Shown here: positions 8,971 through 17,615 of the stretch, piece after piece
Numbering within the stretch: position 1 is the first letter of the stretch
How the letters are laid out: each line of letters opens with the position of its first letter
Source of the DNA: Chitinophaga pinensis
Lineage (GTDB): Bacteria > Bacteroidota > Bacteroidia > Chitinophagales > Chitinophagaceae
Assembly (NCBI GenBank): GCA_945862385.1
Contig: CAMAXV010000013.1
Coordinates: 17,843-81,842 of the forward strand
Direction: 5' to 3'
Length of the DNA: 64,000 bases
Translations under genes and position numbers: made by a program
Notes under the pieces: model-generated
Told to the model about the DNA's origin: nothing
Database searches by the model: none
What the model saw: only the letters and a program-made list of their open reading frames with translations

Positions 8971-9024
8971 GCACAAGTTTACCTGCCTCCCGTAGACACA
9001 GTGCATCAGTTTGTTATAAAAAAG

Positions 9025-9067
9025 AAATGGGATCAGCTTTAGTTTTACCTAAAAACTGATCCCATTT
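9025..9067. terminator. Bidirectional intrinsic terminator between MFS gene and mdh
   Basis: A 12-bp perfect stem (AAATGGGATCAG at 9025-9036 with CTGATCCCATTT at 9056-9067) encloses a 19-nt loop. On the plus strand it is followed by AGTTTTTG, and on the minus strand by CTTTTTTATAA. It therefore fits the convergent ends of both neighbouring genes. Confidence 0.85.
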
Positions 9068-9124
9068 AGTTTTTGTTGAGCCGAGTTTGATTCATTCAGT
9101 CATACATACCTATGCAGGAACCTC

Positions 9125-9173
9125 AACTCTAAACTCTAAACTCTCAACTCTCAACTCTAAACTCTCAACTCTT
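9125..9173. repeat. Tandem heptamer repeat, seven copies of AACTCTN
   Basis: Seven uninterrupted 7-nt units AACTCT followed by A, A, C, C, A, C, T. The array ends 6 nt before the stop codon of mdh, i.e. immediately 3' of the gene. Seven is not a multiple of three-base repeats, and no reading frame uses it. It is a low-complexity satellite typical of slippage-prone DNA. Confidence 0.9.
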
Positions 9174-9179
9174 CTTGCA

Positions 9180-10103
9180 CTATCCCAGCACCTCGTTCAT
9201 CGACCTTACAGCAGCTGCACTTTTTTCAAATGCTTCCTGCTCTGATGGAGTCAGTTCGAGTGGCAATATTTTTTCCCAGCCCTGCTTTCCAATGGTAACA
9301 GGAACGCCTAAGCAGATGTCAGATTGACCGTATTCTCCCTCAAGTGCAACACAACAGGTAAATAATTTTTTCTCATCTCTCAGGATGCTTTTAACCAATG
9401 CAGCTCCTGCAGCTCCAGGTGCGTACCAGGCAGAAGTTCCTATGAGTTTAGTGAGTGTAGCGCCACCAACCATGGTATCGGCTACAATCTTTTGTTGCTG
9501 CTCTTCCGTGAGGAACTGTGTAACCGGGATGCTGTTCCAGGTAGCCTTGCTGATCAGCGGAATCATGGTCGTATCTCCGTGTCCGCCAACTACAATGGCA
9601 TTCAAATCTCCGGCACTGCAGCCCAGGTGCTGGCTGAGCTGGTATTTGAATCGGCTGCTGTCCAATGTGCCACCCATGCCGATAATCCTGTTTTTGGGCA
9701 ACCCGGTTGATTTCAATGCCAGGTATGTCATGGTATCCATAGGATTGCTGATGACAATGATGATGGTGTCTGGTGAGTATTTTAAAACATTTTCACAAAC
9801 GCCTTTTACTATACCGGCGTTCGTTCCAATAAGTTCTTCCCTGGTCATGCCGGGCTTTCTCGGGATTCCTGAAGTGATTACAACAACCTCACTGCCAGCT
9901 GTTTTTGAATAATCATTGGTAGATCCTGTGATCACAGTATCAAATCCCAGCAAGGCTGCAGTCTGTTGCATGTCCTGTGCCTTGCCTTCAGCAAGTCCTT
10001 CTTTAATGTCCAGCAAAACCAGCTCCGTACATACGCCTGCACGGGCAATGTTGTCGGCACATGTAGCGCCAACGGCTCCGGCTCCAATTACAGTTACTTT
10101 CAT
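9180..10103 (-). CDS. mdh: Malate dehydrogenase
   Basis: A 307-residue NAD-dependent malate dehydrogenase of the lactate-dehydrogenase-like type, oxidising malate to oxaloacetate in the TCA cycle. The Rossmann motif GAGAVGATCADNIA is at residues 7-20. The substrate loop arginines are near RKPGMTREELI. The NPMDTMTY segment, IIGMGGTLDSSRF and the catalytic histidine in VVGGHGDTTMIPL are all present. The tetrameric LDH-like class fits the length. It is transcribed divergently from efp over a 95-nt region with two opposed TACCTTTG elements, and ends at the heptamer array and shared terminator. Confidence 0.96.
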   Translation of the reverse strand: MKVTVIGAGAVGATCADNIARAGVCTELVLLDIKEGLAEGKAQDMQQTAALLGFDTVITGSTNDYSKTAGSEVVVITSGIPRKPGMTREELIGTNAGIVKGVCENVLKYSPDTIIIVISNPMDTMTYLALKSTGLPKNRIIGMGGTLDSSRFKYQLSQHLGCSAGDLNAIVVGGHGDTTMIPLISKATWNSIPVTQFLTEEQQQKIVADTMVGGATLTKLIGTSAWYAPGAAGAALVKSILRDEKKLFTCCVALEGEYGQSDICLGVPVTIGKQGWEKILPLELTPSEQEAFEKSAAAVRSMNEVLG

Positions 10104-10141
10104 TTGAAATGTTTTATAAGTATAATAGATTGTTTGCGCCG

Positions 10142-10180
10142 CAAAGGTATGATGTTATTTGCCAAATTGGCTTACCTTTG
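10142..10180. promoter_or_regulatory. Divergent mdh/efp promoter region with central palindrome
   Basis: A minus-strand TACCTTTG (10142-10149, for mdh) and a plus-strand TACCTTTG (10173-10180, for efp) face away from each other. An 11-bp perfect palindrome, GCCAA-A-TTGGC (10161-10171), lies between them. Neither -7 element has a good TTTG at the usual -33 distance. A protein bound at the palindrome could affect both promoters (inference). Confidence 0.5.
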
Positions 10181-10198
10181 GCCACTCAAATCATAGTT

Positions 10199-10765
10199 AT
10201 GGCAAATACGTCAGATATCTCAAGGGGAATGATTATCAAGCTGGATGGCAGTTTGTACACCATCGTAGAGTTCGGTGAAAACAAAACCGCCCGTGCCGCA
10301 GCCAAAGTCTGGGCTAAACTCAAAGGTGTTGATAACAGCAGGTCCATAGAAAAAACCTGGAACAGTGGTGATACCATCTATCCGGTTAGGGTGGAGCGGA
10401 AAAGTTATCAGTTTCTTTATAAGGATGATACCGGCTATAACTTTATGGACAATGAAACCTATGAGCAGATTGCTGTTGCAGAAACACTTGTAGATGCTCC
10501 TCAGTTTCTGAAAGAAGATCAGGAAGTTTCTGTACTTATAAATACAGAGACTGATTCACCAATGTCTGTTGAACTCCCCGATAAAGTTGTGTTTAAAGTA
10601 ACCTATTCAGAGCCCGGGTTGAAAGGCGATACAGCTACAAGAACGCTGAAGCCTGCTAAAATTGAAACCGGTGCAACAGTCAATGTACCTCTTTTTGTTA
10701 ATGAGGGAGATGTAATCAGGATAAACACCAAAACCGGTGAATACGTAGAGCGTGTGAAAGAGTAA
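10199..10765 (+). CDS. efp: Elongation factor P with atypical tip loop
   Basis: A 188-residue elongation factor P, which rescues ribosomes stalled on proline stretches. The ATG at 10199 is chosen because it gives the usual EF-P start (MANTSDISRGMIIKLDG) and a normal length. Domains II and III are conventional: VRVERKSYQFLY, YNFMDNETYEQI, TYSEPGLKGDTATRTLKPA, and the ending VNVPLFVNEGDVIRINTKTGEYV. Domain I is not. Where most bacteria have a PGKG-type loop carrying the modified residue, this protein has FGENKTARAAAKVWAKLKG (residues 25-43). K29 is a possible equivalent. A terminator follows 36 nt downstream. Confidence 0.95.
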   Translation: MANTSDISRGMIIKLDGSLYTIVEFGENKTARAAAKVWAKLKGVDNSRSIEKTWNSGDTIYPVRVERKSYQFLYKDDTGYNFMDNETYEQIAVAETLVDAPQFLKEDQEVSVLINTETDSPMSVELPDKVVFKVTYSEPGLKGDTATRTLKPAKIETGATVNVPLFVNEGDVIRINTKTGEYVERVKE

Positions 10766-10801
10766 ATTTCAATAAAATAACCGCTTTTTAAGCTAATTTG
10801 G

Positions 10802-10831
10802 CCCGATTTTTTATGAAAATCGGGTTTTTTT
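10802..10831 (+). terminator. Intrinsic terminator of efp
   Basis: CCCGATTTT-N5-AAAATCGGG, a perfect 9-bp stem, is followed by seven T. Confidence 0.92.
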
Positions 10832-10917
10832 ATTCAAAATCAACGTGAATTTAATTTGGCTGTAAATCATTTTTGATACACCTTTACGGCCCGAATAAAA
10901 TATTAAAATTATTCTTT

Positions 10918-11385
10918 ATGGATCTCAAACAAATTCAGGACCTCGTTAAAATGGTCAATAAGTCCAGCATCAGCGAGCTGACCATTGAAGAAAAAGAATT
11001 TAAGATTACCATCAGGCAGAAAGAAGACAAATATGTTACAGCTCAACCGGCAGTTCAGTTTCAGCCTGTTGCGGCTCCTGCTCCTGCTGCTGTTGCGGCG
11101 GCTCCTGTTGCATCAGCTGCTCCGGCTCCAAAGGCAGCGGATAATCTGATAACCATAAAGAGCCCGATGATTGGTACTTTTTACAGAAAGCCCGGACCTG
11201 GTAAGCCTGATTTTGTAACAGAGGGGGATGAAGTGAAGCCGGGTAAAGCAGTATGCATCATTGAGGCAATGAAGCTTTTCAATGAAATTGAAAGTGAAGT
11301 ATCCGGTAAAATAGTGAAAATACTTGTGGAGGATTCTACTCCGGTTGAGTATGATCAGCCTTTGTTCCTCGTTGAGCCTGCCTGA
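10918..11385 (+). CDS. accB: Acetyl-CoA carboxylase biotin carboxyl carrier protein
   Basis: A 155-residue BCCP. The start at 10918 gives [20 protein letters not shown], the normal family N-terminus. A proline/alanine-rich linker (about residues 42-72) leads to the biotinyl domain with the motif EAMKLFNEI; the biotin-accepting lysine is K119. The protein carries carboxybiotin between biotin carboxylase and the carboxyltransferase in the first committed step of fatty-acid synthesis. accC follows 43 nt downstream and should be cotranscribed. Confidence 0.96.
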   Translation: MDLKQIQDLVKMVNKSSISELTIEEKEFKITIRQKEDKYVTAQPAVQFQPVAAPAPAAVAAAPVASAAPAPKAADNLITIKSPMIGTFYRKPGPGKPDFVTEGDEVKPGKAVCIIEAMKLFNEIESEVSGKIVKILVEDSTPVEYDQPLFLVEPA

Positions 11386-11428
11386 TAAGACAGTCAGCTT
11401 AACCTATTAATTCATTCAAACAAATGGC

Positions 11429-12787
11429 ATGACAACAGATTTGAAGAAGGGATTCAACAAAATATTGATTGCAAACAGGGGAGAGATTGCACTTCGTGTA
11501 ATCAGGACTTGCAGAGAAATGGGTATAAAGACCGTTGCGGTTTACTCTACGGCAGACAAAGACAGTCTTCACGTAAAATTTGCTGATGAGGCAGTTTGTA
11601 TTGGCAGGCCTGCTAGTGCGGACTCATACCTGAATATTCCCCATCTCATGGCTGCCATGGAGATAACAAACGCAGATGCTGTTCATCCAGGTTATGGCTT
11701 TTTGGCAGAAAATGCCCGATTTGCAGAAATCTGTGGGGAGCATGGGATTAAATTCATCGGACCAACACCTGATCAGATCAGGTCGATGGGGGATAAAATT
11801 ACTGCCAAGGAAACCATGATAAAAGCTGGTGTGCCTGTTGTTCCTGGAAGTGGCGGGTTGCTGGAAAGTGTTGAAGAAGCTAAGGGAATTGCAAAAGAAA
11901 TTGGCTATCCTGTCATTTTGAAAGCTCCTGCAGGTGGTGGTGGTAAAGGAATGCGTGTGGTATGGGAAGAAAGTGAAATAGAAAAAGCCTACAATGCTGC
12001 TAAAACTGAAGCGGCAGCATCTTTCAAGAATGATGGGGTTTACATGGAGAAATTTGTTGAGGAGCCCAGGCATATTGAAATTCAGGTAGCGGGAGACAGA
12101 TACGGTAAAGTTTGCCACATGAGTGAGCGTGACTGCTCAATTCAGCGTCGTCACCAAAAACTGGTGGAAGAATCTCCGTCACCATTCATGACAGACGAAT
12201 TGCGCGAACGGATGGGTGCTGCAGCGGTAAAAGCTGCGGAAGCCATAGGCTATGAAAGTGTTGGTACGATTGAGTTCCTGGTAGATAAACACAGGAATTT
12301 CTATTTCATGGAAATGAATACCAGGATTCAGGTTGAACACTGTGTAACCGAAGAGGTTACCAATTTTGATCTGATCAAGGAACAAATTAAAATCGCTGCC
12401 GGAGAACCTATATCAGGTAGGCATTATATACCAGAAATGCATGCCATTGAGTGTCGTATCAATGCAGAAGACCCTTATATGGATTTCCGTCCGAGTCCGG
12501 GTAAGATTACTGAACTGCATCAGCCGGGTGGACATGGTATCCGGATAGACTCGCATGTTTATGCAGGTTATGTTATTCCTCCTTTCTATGATTCCATGAT
12601 TGCGAAGATAATTGCTGTGGCAAGAACAAGAAAAGAAGCTATCGATACGATGAGCAGGGCATTGAGTGAGTATGTTATTGAAGGGGTTAAAACAACAATT
12701 CCGTTCCATCAGCAACTGATGCGGAATGAAGACTTCATAAAAGGAAACTTCACCACCAAGTTTCTCGATACATTCAAAATGCAGTAA
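11429..12787 (+). CDS. accC: Acetyl-CoA carboxylase, biotin carboxylase subunit
   Basis: A 452-residue biotin carboxylase that uses ATP and bicarbonate to carboxylate BCCP-bound biotin. It starts with [16 protein letters not shown]. It has the ATP-grasp glycine-rich loop [13 protein letters not shown], the [19 protein letters not shown] block, and [15 protein letters not shown] with the metal-binding and catalytic glutamates and arginine. [16 protein letters not shown] in the C-terminal lobe completes the family pattern. The length is normal. It forms an operon with accB, closed by a terminator at 12811. Confidence 0.97.
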   Translation: MTTDLKKGFNKILIANRGEIALRVIRTCREMGIKTVAVYSTADKDSLHVKFADEAVCIGRPASADSYLNIPHLMAAMEITNADAVHPGYGFLAENARFAEICGEHGIKFIGPTPDQIRSMGDKITAKETMIKAGVPVVPGSGGLLESVEEAKGIAKEIGYPVILKAPAGGGGKGMRVVWEESEIEKAYNAAKTEAAASFKNDGVYMEKFVEEPRHIEIQVAGDRYGKVCHMSERDCSIQRRHQKLVEESPSPFMTDELRERMGAAAVKAAEAIGYESVGTIEFLVDKHRNFYFMEMNTRIQVEHCVTEEVTNFDLIKEQIKIAAGEPISGRHYIPEMHAIECRINAEDPYMDFRPSPGKITELHQPGGHGIRIDSHVYAGYVIPPFYDSMIAKIIAVARTRKEAIDTMSRALSEYVIEGVKTTIPFHQQLMRNEDFIKGNFTTKFLDTFKMQ

Positions 12788-12810
12788 CTGTTATATATTA
12801 TTTAAATGGA

Positions 12811-12843
12811 AAGCCCCCGTTTAAAACGAGGGCTTTTCTTTTT
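12811..12843 (+). terminator. Intrinsic terminator of accBC
   Basis: Arms AAGCCCCCGT (12811-12820) and ACGAGGGCTT (12826-12835) pair with a single C-A mismatch. They are followed by TTCTTTTT. It lies between convergent accC and glnN, but only the plus strand has the T-rich tail. Confidence 0.8.
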
Positions 12844-12871
12844 GTTTGAGGAGTTGTTTACCTGAGATATT

Positions 12872-15064
12872 TTATCTAAGGAAAAGCATTTCCCTGTATT
12901 TCGGCAGTTCCCATTCAGAATCATCAACCAGTAATTCAAGCTTATCCACGGAGTAACGGATATCTTCAAAATAAGGTTTAACATTATCGCAATAGGCAAT
13001 GGCTTTTTCTCTTGAAGAAGTAAGCGCATTGGCTGATTTTCTGGCTTCAGTCATTTCTTCTGCCAGTACCAGCACTTTATTGATGTGTTCAGAAATTTCT
13101 GCCAGTATCTTAATTTGGGCCGCATAGGCTGATTCAGGTAAACCTATGTTTTTGAGTCCGCTTATATTGGCAATAAGTATGTTCTGGTACCTGATAGCTG
13201 CCGGTAGAATATGATTGCCTGCAAGATCGCCCATCACCCTACCTTCAATCTGAACGTGTTTGATGTACTTTTCAAGTTCGATTTCATGTCTTGCTTCAAG
13301 TTCAGTATGAGAGAGGACCTTATGTTTTTTGAAGAGTGTTTTGGCTTTGTCTGTTACCAATGCATCCAGGGCCAAAGGAGTGGTTTTGAAGTTTGGAAGG
13401 CCACGTCGGGCTGCTTCCTCCTGCCATTCCTGGCTGTAACCATCACCTTCAAAGAGTACATTTTTAGCAGTTTTTATATAGGATTTGAGCACATGCATGA
13501 TGGCTACTTCTTTTTTCTCACCCTTTTCAATATGTGCATCAACTTCTGTTTTGAACCTCGTCAAGGTTTCAGCCATGATTGTGTTGAGCACAGTCATGTT
13601 ATAGCCACAATTTGCCGAAGAACCGACTGCCCTGAATTCAAATTTATTGCCGGTGAATGCAAATGGCGAGGTGCGGTTTCTGTCTGTGTTATCAAGCAAA
13701 AGTTCCGGAATATTTTTATGGATATCCAGTTTCAGCATTACTTCATCCTGCTCATCAAATTTTTCGCTTACCCTGCTTTCCACTTCATCCAGTACCTTGG
13801 TCAGGTAGCGCCCAATGTAAGCAGAAATAATGGCAGGTGGTGCCTCATTGGCACCCAGCCTGTGGTCGTTGCCGGCAGACGCTATTGCGGCTCTGAGAAG
13901 ATCTGCGTGGTCATGAACAGCTTTTATGGTGTTGACAAAGAATGCCAGGAACATGAAATTGGTTTTGGGTGTTTTTCCCGGTGCCAGCAGATTGACCCCG
14001 GTATCCGTAGCCATGCTCCAGTTATTATGCTTGCCACTGCCGTTGATACCTGCAAAAGGTTTTTCATGCAAAAGAACGCGCAGTTTGTGTCTTTTGGCTA
14101 CCCTGGCCATAACATCCATTAACAAGGTGTTATGGTCAACTGCCAGGTTGAGTTCTTCGAATATTGGCGCACACTCAAATTGAGCGGGAGCAACTTCATT
14201 GTGTCTGGTCCGAAGCGGGATACCCAGCCGGTATGATTCATACTCAAAGTCGCGCATGAAGTCGTACACCCGCTCTGGGATAGATCCAAAATAATGATCT
14301 TCAAGCTGCTGTCCCTTTGCCGGGGCATGTCCGAATACCGTTCTGCCGGTCATCAGCAGGTCTGGTCTTGCATTGGCCAGTCCCTCGTCAATCAGAAAGT
14401 ATTCCTGTTCCCATCCCAGGGTTGCAGTTACTTTGCCCACATTCTTGTCGAAATAATGACAGACATCAACAGCTGCTTTGTTCAGTGCTTCAATCGATTT
14501 AATCAGTGGAGCCTTGTAATCAAGGCATTCTCCCGTATAGGAAACAAAAATAGTAGGAATGCAAAGGGTCATGCCATGGCCAATATTCATGATGAATGCT
14601 GGCGAAGTGGGGTCCCATGCCGTATATCCTCTTGCTTCAAAAGTAGCCCTGATGCCGCCGCTTGGAAATGATGAGGCATCCGGCTCCTGCTGTGTTAATG
14701 CATTGCCGTCAAACTCTTCAATAGCGGATCCGTCTGGTTTTAAAGTGAAAAATGAATCATGCTTTTCTGCAGATGAACCCGTAAGGGGCTGGAACCAGTG
14801 CGTATAATGCGTAACACCCTTGCTCTGAGCCCAGTGACGCATGCCTGCAGCAATGTGATTGGCTATGTTTCTGTCGATTTTTTGTCCGGATTTAATTGAA
14901 TTATTCAGACTTTTAAACGCATCATCACTCAGGTATTCCCTTGCTGTTTTCAGCGTAAAAACATGTTCGCCAAAAATGGCTGTGATTTTAGCGGGACTAT
15001 TTACTTTCACCTCATCATTTACTGCAGTGAGGTTATCAATGGCTTTAAACCTTAAAGATTGCAT
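12872..15064 (-). CDS. glnN: Type III glutamine synthetase
   Basis: A 730-residue glutamine synthetase of the GSIII class, which makes glutamine from glutamate, ammonia and ATP. It is much longer than GSI or GSII. Motifs seen are GWEQEYFLID (metal-binding glutamates), RTRHNEVAPAQFE, GINGSGKHNNWS (the ammonium/ATP-site histidine region), and NRTSPFAFTGNKFEFRAVGS. An in-frame TTG lies seven codons upstream, but the ATG at 15064 gives the usual family beginning MQSLRFKAI. It is the central ammonium-assimilation enzyme in many Bacteroidota. It is divergent from purL, and no clear -7 element was found upstream on the minus strand. Confidence 0.96.
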   Translation of the reverse strand: MQSLRFKAIDNLTAVNDEVKVNSPAKITAIFGEHVFTLKTAREYLSDDAFKSLNNSIKSGQKIDRNIANHIAAGMRHWAQSKGVTHYTHWFQPLTGSSAEKHDSFFTLKPDGSAIEEFDGNALTQQEPDASSFPSGGIRATFEARGYTAWDPTSPAFIMNIGHGMTLCIPTIFVSYTGECLDYKAPLIKSIEALNKAAVDVCHYFDKNVGKVTATLGWEQEYFLIDEGLANARPDLLMTGRTVFGHAPAKGQQLEDHYFGSIPERVYDFMRDFEYESYRLGIPLRTRHNEVAPAQFECAPIFEELNLAVDHNTLLMDVMARVAKRHKLRVLLHEKPFAGINGSGKHNNWSMATDTGVNLLAPGKTPKTNFMFLAFFVNTIKAVHDHADLLRAAIASAGNDHRLGANEAPPAIISAYIGRYLTKVLDEVESRVSEKFDEQDEVMLKLDIHKNIPELLLDNTDRNRTSPFAFTGNKFEFRAVGSSANCGYNMTVLNTIMAETLTRFKTEVDAHIEKGEKKEVAIMHVLKSYIKTAKNVLFEGDGYSQEWQEEAARRGLPNFKTTPLALDALVTDKAKTLFKKHKVLSHTELEARHEIELEKYIKHVQIEGRVMGDLAGNHILPAAIRYQNILIANISGLKNIGLPESAYAAQIKILAEISEHINKVLVLAEEMTEARKSANALTSSREKAIAYCDNVKPYFEDIRYSVDKLELLVDDSEWELPKYREMLFLR

Positions 15065-15235
15065 ATGTTTCTTATTGTACTGCAAAAGTCCGCAAATTCA
15101 GTTGTTTCAGCAATTGTTTTCAAAAAAAACACATCACAAACGGCTTGTTTAGTCCTGGGTTGTTCAGGCTTAATTATATTTAATTGGAAGTGTACGCATT
15201 GTTATACACTGATGAGCGATTAAACGCCAATTGCT

Positions 15236-15266
15236 TTTGCGTCTTTATGCCTTTTAAGTAACTTTG
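15236..15266 (+). promoter_or_regulatory. Consensus Bacteroidota promoter of purL
   Basis: TTTG (15236-15239), 19 nt, then TAACTTTG (15259-15266), an exact match to the -33/-7 pattern. The start codon follows 17 nt later, implying a very short leader. Confidence 0.8.
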
Positions 15267-15283
15267 CGTTTCTTATTAATATC

Positions 15284-17491
15284 ATGGAAACAACAGTAGA
15301 AACAGCCAAGCAACTCAGGTTGCTCCCCGAAGAATTTGAGAGCATAAAACAAATCCTGGGAAGAACGCCCAATTTCAATGAATTGGCAGCTTATTCTGTC
15401 ATGTGGAGCGAACACTGTTCCTACAAAAACTCAATCAAATGGCTTAAAACGCTTCCGAGAGATGGGAGCAGATTGCTCGTAAAGGCAGGAGAAGAAAATG
15501 CGGGTCTTGCCGATATTGGCGATGGCTATGGCGTTGTTTTCAAGATAGAATCACATAACCACCCTTCAGCCATCGAGCCTTTTCAGGGAGCTGCTACAGG
15601 CGTGGGGGGAATCCACAGGGATATCTTTACCATGGGGGCAAGGCCAATTGCCGCTTTGAATTCCCTTCGTTTTGGTAATATTCAGGATCAGCAAACCCGT
15701 CACCTTCTCAAAGGAGTTGTTGCGGGAATCGGACACTATGGGAATTGTTTTGGCGTACCTACAGTAGGTGGGGAAGTATATTTCGAATCCTGTTACCATA
15801 CCAATCCCCTTGTCAATGCGATGAGTGTGGGCATTGTTAAAGTTGGACAAACAGTTAGCGCTACAGCAGCTGGAGATGGGAATCCAGTATTTATTGTTGG
15901 ATCTGCTACAGGCAAGGATGGCATCGGAGGTGCTTCTTTTGCTTCAGCTGATATTACAGAGGAAAGCACACAGGAACTCCCTGCCGTTCAGGTTGGTGAC
16001 CCTTTCCAGGAAAAGAAATTGCTGGAAGCCTGTCTGGAGCTGATTCCCAAAGGAGCCCTTGTTGGCATGCAGGATATGGGAGCTGCAGGCATTATTTGTT
16101 CAACAGCAGAAACCAGTGCAAAAGGTGGCGTTGGTATGCATATTGAGCTGGATAAAGTGCCCATGCGTCAGCAAAATATGAAAGCATGGGAGTTGTTGAT
16201 GAGTGAAAGTCAGGAGCGTATGCTGATGATTGTGGAGAAGGGCAGGGAGGCAGAAGTGCTTGAAGTTTTTGAAAAATGGGATTTGCCATGCTCGGAAATA
16301 GGACATGTGACTTTGGATGGCATGCTTCGTTTTTATATGCACGGTCAGCTTGAAGCAGAAATGCCTGCTGAGAGTCTGGTTTTGGGAGGTGGTGCACCGG
16401 TTTACGACAGGGAATACAGGGAGCCTGCCTACTTTGCAGCAATCAGAAATTTCAATGCTGAGTCTATCCCGGTTCCGGCAGACCTCCACGCTGTGGCCAG
16501 GGAGCTTTGTGAGATTCCGAATATTGCGAGCAAAAGATGGATTTACACCCAATATGACAGTATGGTGGGTACCGGAAATACCCAGACTAACGGACAGAGT
16601 GATGCACCTGTAGTGCTTGTAAAGGAAACTGGGAAGGCGCTGGCCGTTACTACAGATTGTAACAGCAGGTATGTTTATGCTGATCCTTACAAAGGTGCCA
16701 TGATTGCGGTAAGTGAAGCTGCCCGGAATATTGTATGCAGTGGAGGAACTCCAATTGGGGTAACCAATTGTCTCAATTTCGGCAATCCCTATGATCCAGA
16801 AATATATTACCAGTTTGTTCATGCGATTAAAGGAATGGGTGAGGCTTGCCTCCGTTTTGATACGCCGGTAACAGGTGGAAACGTAAGTTTTTATAACCAA
16901 AATCCGGATGGAGCAGTTTACCCCACGCCAACAATAGGCATGGTTGGTGTTTTGGATACACCTGATAATAAAATGACGCTCGGATTCAGGAATGAAGGAG
17001 ATATCATTTATTTAATTGGGAATGCCACAGATGATATCTGTTCTTCAGAATACCTGCATAAAATAGGTGATGTGGAACATTCTCCTGCACCTCATTTTGA
17101 TATTGCTGAAGAAGTGGAAGTGCAAAAAGCCGTTGCTGCAGTCATTGCTGCCAAACTTGTTGTTTCCGCGCATGATGTAAGTGAAGGCGGACTGTTTATA
17201 ACCCTGCTGGAAAGCGGGTTTGCGGGAAGCATTGGCTTTGCTGTTGAACAACATGATCAGTCAGTCAGAAAAGATGCTTACTGGTTTGGTGAAGGTCAGA
17301 GCAGGGTAGTTGTTTCTGTCAATCCTGCAAAAGAATCTGATTTCCTTGCATCATTTGCCGGGACCGGTGTTGCTGTAAACAAATTAGGTATAGTGACTGG
17401 AGATGTTGTGGTGATAGGTAGACAGCCATGGGGGAATCTTCAGACATGGCAGCAGCCTTATGATAATAAAATTGGGGATCTGATGCAATGA
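15284..17491 (+). CDS. purL: Phosphoribosylformylglycinamidine synthase subunit PurL
   Basis: A 735-residue PurL of the short type, which works with separate PurS and PurQ subunits to convert FGAR to FGAM in purine synthesis. Diagnostic segments are [43 protein letters not shown], the first [10 protein letters not shown] block, [13 protein letters not shown] residues near [10 protein letters not shown], and [11 protein letters not shown]. The short-type length means no fused glutaminase domain. It has its own consensus promoter and is followed 124 nt later by pyrG. purS and purQ are not in this window. Confidence 0.96.
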   Translation: METTVETAKQLRLLPEEFESIKQILGRTPNFNELAAYSVMWSEHCSYKNSIKWLKTLPRDGSRLLVKAGEENAGLADIGDGYGVVFKIESHNHPSAIEPFQGAATGVGGIHRDIFTMGARPIAALNSLRFGNIQDQQTRHLLKGVVAGIGHYGNCFGVPTVGGEVYFESCYHTNPLVNAMSVGIVKVGQTVSATAAGDGNPVFIVGSATGKDGIGGASFASADITEESTQELPAVQVGDPFQEKKLLEACLELIPKGALVGMQDMGAAGIICSTAETSAKGGVGMHIELDKVPMRQQNMKAWELLMSESQERMLMIVEKGREAEVLEVFEKWDLPCSEIGHVTLDGMLRFYMHGQLEAEMPAESLVLGGGAPVYDREYREPAYFAAIRNFNAESIPVPADLHAVARELCEIPNIASKRWIYTQYDSMVGTGNTQTNGQSDAPVVLVKETGKALAVTTDCNSRYVYADPYKGAMIAVSEAARNIVCSGGTPIGVTNCLNFGNPYDPEIYYQFVHAIKGMGEACLRFDTPVTGGNVSFYNQNPDGAVYPTPTIGMVGVLDTPDNKMTLGFRNEGDIIYLIGNATDDICSSEYLHKIGDVEHSPAPHFDIAEEVEVQKAVAAVIAAKLVVSAHDVSEGGLFITLLESGFAGSIGFAVEQHDQSVRKDAYWFGEGQSRVVVSVNPAKESDFLASFAGTGVAVNKLGIVTGDVVVIGRQPWGNLQTWQQPYDNKIGDLMQ

Positions 17492-17558
17492 TATCAGGTT
17501 GTCGAGTTTAAATTATCCACATGACTTAACATCGTTTTCTCAAGCGGTAAAATTGTGG

Positions 17559-17566
17559 TAACTTTG
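17559..17566 (+). promoter_or_regulatory. -7 promoter element of pyrG
   Basis: TAACTTTG. The segment at -33 distance is TTTT (17535-17538), so only the -7 part is consensus. It lies 49 nt before the pyrG ATG. Confidence 0.55.
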
Positions 17567-17615
17567 TGCGACCTCCGAAAGTTTTTTATCATCCCCTTTC
17601 TGATGGTCTTTGATT

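Noticed and set aside
9125..9173. CRISPR array
   Set aside because: The repeats are 7 nt in direct tandem without spacers, and no cas genes are nearby.
13211..14122. A 303-codon plus-strand open frame opposite glnN
   Set aside because: It is antisense to the conserved glnN gene. The translation is cysteine- and phenylalanine-rich with no recognisable domain, as expected of a mirror frame of a long gene.
16100..16900. A 266-codon minus-strand frame opposite purL
   Set aside because: It lies entirely inside purL, has an atypical composition and no upstream promoter-like element. purL is intact and conserved throughout.
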